The notes below the pieces were generated by a model. That model was given only the letters and a program-made list of their open reading frames with translations, did no database searches and was not told the DNA's origin. A stretch of 8,969 nt of DNA, taken from positions 1-8,969 of the forward strand of contig JAQVNH010000032.1 of assembly GCA_028703215.1 (NCBI GenBank), given 5' to 3'. The DNA comes from Eubacteriales bacterium. Lineage in GTDB: Bacteria; Bacillota; Clostridia; Acetivibrionales; STF1-152. Shown in pieces: positions 5,933 to 8,969 of the stretch; within the stretch, counting starts at the first letter, position 1; the number at the start of each line of letters is the position of its first letter. A program made the translations under genes and the position numbers.

Positions 5933-5943
5933 TTGACGGTCAA
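5933..5943 (+). repeat. Perfect 11-base palindrome after the rplQ stop
   Basis: TTGACGGTCAA is a perfect inverted repeat around a central G, starting just after the rplQ stop. It is too tight to form an RNA hairpin. TTGACG also resembles a -35 box, but the nearest -10-like sequence (CATAAT 5960-5965) is 21 bases away, too far for a normal promoter. Possibly chance. Confidence 0.25.
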
Positions 5944-5975
5944 GCCTGAAAATAAAAAGCATAATAATGAATGGT

Positions 5976-6020
5976 GGGGGATTAGGTTACTGACTTAACA
6001 GCTGGCTTAGTCCCTGTTTT
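5976..6020 (+). terminator. Hairpin with short T run between rplQ and ecfA1, probable weak terminator or attenuator
   Basis: The arm 5978-5989 pairs with 6003-6014 in twelve continuous pairs, including four G-U or U-G wobbles. Inside it CTG (5990-5992) pairs with CAG (5999-6001) around a six-base loop, with C6002 bulged. The right arm ends in CCC and is followed by TG and then TTTT (6017-6020). This has the layout of a Rho-independent terminator with an imperfect U tract. It would mark the end of the ribosomal-protein operon or attenuate read-through into ecfA1. The rest of the gap (5933-6073) shows no gene and no convincing promoter. Confidence 0.5.
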
Positions 6021-6053
6021 GTATCAAATCAATCCATAACCTGAAATTTGTCC

Positions 6054-6060
6054 GGAGGTG
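6054..6060 (+). promoter_or_regulatory. Distant Shine-Dalgarno before ecfA1
   Basis: GGAGGTG is the only strong ribosome site before ecfA1, but its GGAGG core ends 15 bases from the ATG at 6074. An in-frame TAG at 6068-6070 excludes any earlier start. Either initiation tolerates the long spacing, RNA folding shortens it, or the weak TAGGG at 6069 contributes. Confidence 0.45.
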
Positions 6061-6073
6061 CGGCATTTAGGGT

Positions 6074-7000
6074 ATGAAAGAAAAAATCGACGAAATCAAC
6101 GTTATAATAATAAATACTGAAGACGCAGCTTATACTTACAAATCACAGAGGCCTGAACTCTCCGATATAAAGGCGGTCGACGGGATAAACTCTGTATTTA
6201 GGCGCGGGAGTTTTACAGCAATAATCGGCAGGAACGGTTCAGGCAAATCTACGTTTGCCAAACTTCTCAATGCGCTCCTTTTACCTGTCAGAGGACTTGT
6301 ATATGTCGACGGCATAAGCACAGACTCAGAGAAATATTTGTGGGATATAAGGCGCATCGTCGGCATGATATTTCAAAATCCCGACAATCAGATAGTAGGC
6401 ACGACTGTTGAAGAGGATGTTGCATTCGGGCTGGAAAACCTTGGAGTCGAACCCTCGGAGATACGGAGACGAGTCGATGCGGCTTTATGCACTACCGGTA
6501 TAAAGGAATTTATGACAACACAGCCGCACCATCTTTCGGGAGGGCAGAAACAGAAGGTGGCCATTGCGGGAATAATTGCAATGAAACCGGAATGTATCGT
6601 CCTTGACGAAGCCACCTCTATGCTGGATCCAATCGGAAGAAATGAAGTTATGGCAGTTATGCGCCAGCTCAATCGCGAGGAGAACATAACCGTCATTCAC
6701 ATAACTCATCATATGGATGAGGCCTGTTTTGCCGACCGTGTAATGATAATGGACGAAGGCAGGATGGTTATGGAAGGCACGCCTAAAGAGGTATTTTCTC
6801 AAGTCAGAAAAGTAAAATCACTTGGCATGGATGTCCCGCAGGTATCAGAATTGATGTACGAACTGAACCTTGAAGGTTTTGGATTCCCTGAGGGGATTCT
6901 GGATATCGACGGAGCTTATGACGCGATCGCAAAAAGAATAACTGCTGAAAATAACAGAAGAGAAACATCCTCCGGAGGTCATGATGCCGATAATCGTTAA
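6074..7000 (+). CDS. ecfA1: ECF transporter ATPase EcfA1
   Basis: One of the two cytosolic ATPases that power an energy-coupling-factor importer, which takes up vitamins and related micronutrients through exchangeable S components. The 308-residue product shows the full ABC set: Walker A GRNGSGKST (52-60), Q-loop FQNPDNQ (100-106), signature LSGGQKQ (154-160), Walker B CIVLDEAT with catalytic Glu179, D-loop SMLD (182-185) and switch His212 in ITHHMDEA. FQNPDNQ is typical of EcfA1. The N-terminus carries about 15 residues before the usual start of the fold. The C-terminal tail (about 290-308) is polar and overlaps the start of ecfA2. The only possible start is ATG 6074, since a stop lies six bases upstream in frame. 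Confidence 0.94.
   Translation: MKEKIDEINVIIINTEDAAYTYKSQRPELSDIKAVDGINSVFRRGSFTAIIGRNGSGKSTFAKLLNALLLPVRGLVYVDGISTDSEKYLWDIRRIVGMIFQNPDNQIVGTTVEEDVAFGLENLGVEPSEIRRRVDAALCTTGIKEFMTTQPHHLSGGQKQKVAIAGIIAMKPECIVLDEATSMLDPIGRNEVMAVMRQLNREENITVIHITHHMDEACFADRVMIMDEGRMVMEGTPKEVFSQVRKVKSLGMDVPQVSELMYELNLEGFGFPEGILDIDGAYDAIAKRITAENNRRETSSGGHDADNR
6974..6979 (+). promoter_or_regulatory. Shine-Dalgarno deciding the ecfA2 start
   Basis: GGAGGT lies inside the 3' end of ecfA1. Two adjacent ATG codons follow. From the GGAGG core the first (6981) is only two bases away and the second (6984) is five away, so the second is preferred. Confidence 0.65.
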
Positions 7001-7847
7001 AGACCTCGTATACACTTATTTAAAAGACACGCCTCTTAAAGTTGATGCTCTCAACGGAGTAAATCTTGTGATCGGGGACGGCGAGTTTGTTGGTATCATA
7101 GGCCAGACAGGTTCTGGGAAAACAACTTTGGTACAGCATTTCAACGGACTTTTAAAGCCGACATCAGGAAGCGTAAATGTAAACGGGATGGACGCTACAG
7201 GTAAAAATCTCAAGGAACTGCGCAGGCAGGTAGGTCTTGTGTTTCAGTACCCCGAGCATCAGCTGTTTGAAGAAACCGTAGCAAAAGATATAGCTTTCGG
7301 GATGAAAAAAATCGGTGTCACGCCGGAAAAAATAAATGAAAATATCAAATGGGCAATAAAAACTGTCGGGCTTTCTGAAGACATACTGGATAAATCACCG
7401 TTTGAAATATCAGGAGGCCAGAAAAGGCGAGTTGCAATAGCGGGAGTGCTTGTTATGGAGCCCAAGATCCTGATCCTTGACGAACCTGCGGCAGGACTCG
7501 ATCCTTCCGGCAGGGATGACATACTTGCCAATCTGTCTGACATGCACAGGAATTTGGGCATAACCGTCATACTGGTTTCACACAGCATGGAAGACATAGC
7601 AAAATTCGCCCACAGAGTGATCGTGATGAATGACGGATCGGTTCAAATGGACGGCTCTGTGAGGGAAGTGTTCAGAAGGTCTGATGAGCTTGAACAATTA
7701 GGATTGCAGCCTCCGCAAATAAATGCTCTTGCAAGAAAACTTTCACGCATTATCCCTGGTTTCAACAGCGAGCTGATCACAGTTGCGGAAGCAAAAAATG
7801 AAATCGTAAAATTTCTGGCAAAAGGCGGTGAGCCTTTACAGAGATGA
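6984..7847 (+). CDS. ecfA2: ECF transporter ATPase EcfA2
   Basis: The second ATPase of the ECF module, forming a heterodimer with EcfA1 that drives EcfT. With the start at 6984 it is 287 residues, the usual size. Motifs are Walker A GQTGSGKTT (40-48), Q-loop FQYPEHQLFEETV (87-99, the EcfA2 type), signature ISGGQKRR (142-149), Walker B ILILDEPA with Glu167, D-loop AGLD (170-173) and switch His200 in VSHSMED. The C-terminal domain contains LGLQPPQINALARKL, typical of the family. It overlaps ecfA1 by 17 bases and ecfT by four, so the three products are likely made in fixed ratio through coupled translation. Confidence 0.95.
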   Translation: MPIIVKDLVYTYLKDTPLKVDALNGVNLVIGDGEFVGIIGQTGSGKTTLVQHFNGLLKPTSGSVNVNGMDATGKNLKELRRQVGLVFQYPEHQLFEETVAKDIAFGMKKIGVTPEKINENIKWAIKTVGLSEDILDKSPFEISGGQKRRVAIAGVLVMEPKILILDEPAAGLDPSGRDDILANLSDMHRNLGITVILVSHSMEDIAKFAHRVIVMNDGSVQMDGSVREVFRRSDELEQLGLQPPQINALARKLSRIIPGFNSELITVAEAKNEIVKFLAKGGEPLQR

Positions 7848-8647
7848 TCGGAAACATTACTATCGGCCAGTACTATCCGGGGTCCTCGATAATCCATAGA
7901 GTCGATCCAAGAGTCAAGATCATTCTGACTCTGATATTTATGATACTGGTATTCGTTGTCAGTTCGCCTGCCGGGTATGCTCTCGTGACATTGTTTACAA
8001 TGATTGCGGTATTTTATTCGGAGGTTCCTATAAGATATGCCTTGAAAGGGCTTAAACCGCTGCTATTTATCATAATATTCGTTGCTTTGATAAATATCCT
8101 TACCGTTAAGGGCGAAACCATCCTTTTTGAGTACTCGTTCATACACATCAGTCTGGAAGGGATCCTGACAGCCGGGAAAATGTGTCTCAGGCTTATACTT
8201 CTTGTCATTACCGCGTCGCTGATGACTCTTACAACTACTCCTATAATGCTGACAGACGGCATCGAAAAATTGCTTGGACCGCTCAAATACATCAGGGTTC
8301 CAACCCATGAAATTGCAATGATGATGACGATTGCGCTTAGATTTATTCCGACACTTATGGATGAAACGGATAAGATAATGAAAGCGCAGGCTGCAAGGGG
8401 AGCTGATTTTGATACAGGAAACATAGTGCAGAAAGCCAAATCATTCGTACCCGTCCTTGTTCCGCTGTTCATAAGCGCATTTCGCAGGGCGGACGAGCTT
8501 GCGACAGCCATGGAGGCCAGATGCTACAGAGGCGGAGAAGGCAGAACAAGGATGAAACAGCTGAAATTGACCAAAACTGATGCTGTCGTGTCGGGATTCA
8601 TATTGATCTTTATAGCAGCGGTGACTACCGCAGAAATAATATTTTAA
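7844..8647 (+). CDS. ecfT: ECF transporter transmembrane protein EcfT
   Basis: The integral membrane scaffold that couples the EcfA1-EcfA2 ATPases to substrate-binding S components. It is 267 residues with the classic start MIGNITIGQYYPGSSIIHRV. Hydrophobic segments lie at about 25-40, 43-58, 72-90, 112-132, 155-170 and 246-265. Between them is the cytosolic helical region carrying the two coupling motifs: Ala184-Arg185-Gly186 (QAARGAD) and Ala225-Arg226-Cys227 (MEARCYRGG). The second is ARC rather than ARG. The start ATG overlaps the ecfA2 stop as ATGA. No S-component gene accompanies it, fitting a group II module shared by several unlinked S components. Which vitamins it serves cannot be told from here. 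Confidence 0.95.
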   Translation: MIGNITIGQYYPGSSIIHRVDPRVKIILTLIFMILVFVVSSPAGYALVTLFTMIAVFYSEVPIRYALKGLKPLLFIIIFVALINILTVKGETILFEYSFIHISLEGILTAGKMCLRLILLVITASLMTLTTTPIMLTDGIEKLLGPLKYIRVPTHEIAMMMTIALRFIPTLMDETDKIMKAQAARGADFDTGNIVQKAKSFVPVLVPLFISAFRRADELATAMEARCYRGGEGRTRMKQLKLTKTDAVVSGFILIFIAAVTTAEIIF

Positions 8648-8667
8648 AATATCGTTAAAAACTTTAT

Positions 8668-8686
8668 TCAGATTGATCCTATCTGA
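8668..8686 (+). repeat. Perfect inverted repeat in the ecfT-ROK gap
   Basis: TCAGAT (8668-8673) and ATCTGA (8681-8686) form a perfect six-base inverted repeat around a seven-base centre, 17 bases before the ROK start. It could be a small RNA hairpin or a DNA operator for a regulator of the kinase gene. No T run follows, so it is not a terminator. Short enough to be chance. Confidence 0.3.
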
Positions 8687-8690
8687 CGCC

Positions 8691-8697
8691 GGGGTGA
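8691..8697 (+). promoter_or_regulatory. Ribosome site supporting the TTG start of the ROK kinase
   Basis: GGGGTGA ends five bases before TTG 8703. An in-frame GTG at 8694 lies inside this site and has no ribosome site of its own, so TTG 8703 is the better start. Confidence 0.55.
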
Positions 8698-8702
8698 TTA
8701 TA

Positions 8703-8969
8703 TTGTTTTTCATAGGAATAGATCTCGGGGGTACCGCTATAAAAGCCGGAGTTGTCACTCCTGAAGGCATTATAGTGGCAAAATCGCAAAGAGCGACAGG
8801 AGCCGGCAGAAATCATGCTGAAATTGTGCGCGATATGGCTGAGACAGCATTAGAAGCGGTCCGAAAAGCCGATGCCGGAATAGAGGAGATAAAAAGCGTA
8901 GGAATAGGAAGTCCGGGGACGGTAGACAAGTCTAAAGGCTCAATCGTTTACGCAAACAATATCAACATG
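8703..8969 (+). CDS. ROK-family sugar kinase, probable glucokinase, N-terminal part (3' end outside window)
   Basis: Only the first 89 residues are in the window. The start MFFIGIDLGGTAIKAGVV contains the ROK/ASKHA phosphate-binding motif DLGGT (7-11). The segment GIGSPGTVDKSKGSIVYANN (68-87) is the second characteristic ROK block, resembling glucokinases of Gram-positive bacteria. No DNA-binding domain precedes it, so it is a kinase rather than a ROK repressor of the NagC/XylR type. The zinc-binding cysteine motif and the rest of the sugar site lie beyond the edge, so substrate specificity is unproven. It starts 55 bases after ecfT with no visible terminator between, so read-through from the ECF genes is possible. 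The start is TTG, chosen from the spacing of GGGGTGA. Confidence 0.85.
   Translation, partial: MFFIGIDLGGTAIKAGVVTPEGIIVAKSQRATGAGRNHAEIVRDMAETALEAVRKADAGIEEIKSVGIGSPGTVDKSKGSIVYANNINM

Noticed and set aside
6981..6983. First of two tandem ATGs as the ecfA2 start
   Set aside because: Only two bases from the GGAGG core; the second ATG has normal spacing and gives the typical MPIIVKDLVY start.
8503..8535. ARC in place of ARG in the second EcfT coupling motif as a defect
   Set aside because: The rest of the motif (MEARCYRGG) is intact and, as far as I recall, this variant occurs in other Firmicutes EcfT proteins.
1..8969. A new defence, mobile or biosynthetic system
   Set aside because: Every gene is a recognisable housekeeping or vitamin-transport gene. 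No direct-repeat arrays, transposase, integrase, tRNA or rRNA were seen. The novelty, if any, is in regulatory RNA.

Overview
The window is a stretch of a conserved bacterial ribosomal-protein super-operon, the distal part of the spc cluster running into the alpha cluster, followed by an ECF transporter module and the start of a sugar-kinase gene. Every gene lies on the + strand. The order is secY (3' end), adk, map, a KOW-domain RNA-binding protein, infA, rpmJ, rpsM, rpsK, rpsD, rpoA, rplQ, ecfA1, ecfA2, ecfT, then a ROK-family kinase cut by the window edge. Three features together point to the Firmicutes, most likely class Clostridia: the KOW gene between map and infA, rpsD inside the alpha cluster, and ecfA1-ecfA2-ecfT straight after rplQ. 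Strong GGAGG-type Shine-Dalgarno sites and frequent TTG/GTG starts fit the same assignment. I cannot name a genus.

Layout. Positions 1-2008 hold secY', adk and map: membrane insertion, adenylate balance and N-terminal methionine removal. Positions 2047-2696 hold the KOW protein, IF-1 and bL36. A good candidate sigma-A promoter at the very end of map could restart transcription here. Positions 2697-2847 are a 151-base non-coding leader with two predicted helices, just before rpsM. Positions 2848-4334 encode uS13, uS11 and uS4, three small-subunit proteins. A 97-base gap with competing hairpins precedes rpoA (4432-5379), and rplQ (5405-5932) follows. rplQ carries an internal lysine-rich segment that makes it about 50 residues longer than the usual bL17. 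The 141-base gap 5933-6073 holds a 15-bp hairpin followed by a short T run, probably a weak terminator or attenuator. Positions 6074-8647 encode the two ATPases and the transmembrane coupling protein of an energy-coupling-factor vitamin transporter, with overlapping genes. No S component is present. A TTG-started ROK kinase begins at 8703.

How it works together: the window is housekeeping DNA that couples translation (uS13, uS11, uS4, bL36, bL17, IF-1), transcription (RpoA), secretion (SecY), nucleotide supply (Adk) and protein maturation (Map). It continues into a shared vitamin-uptake engine. Three encoded proteins keep intact zinc-type cysteine motifs (Adk lid, bL36, uS4).

I found no mobile element, CRISPR array, tRNA, rRNA, defence or biosynthetic system. 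The points worth a second look are regulatory: the structured leader before rpsM; a near-identical 18-19 base initiation region shared by rpsM and rpsD; the competing helices before rpoA; the internal promoter; and the enlarged bL17.
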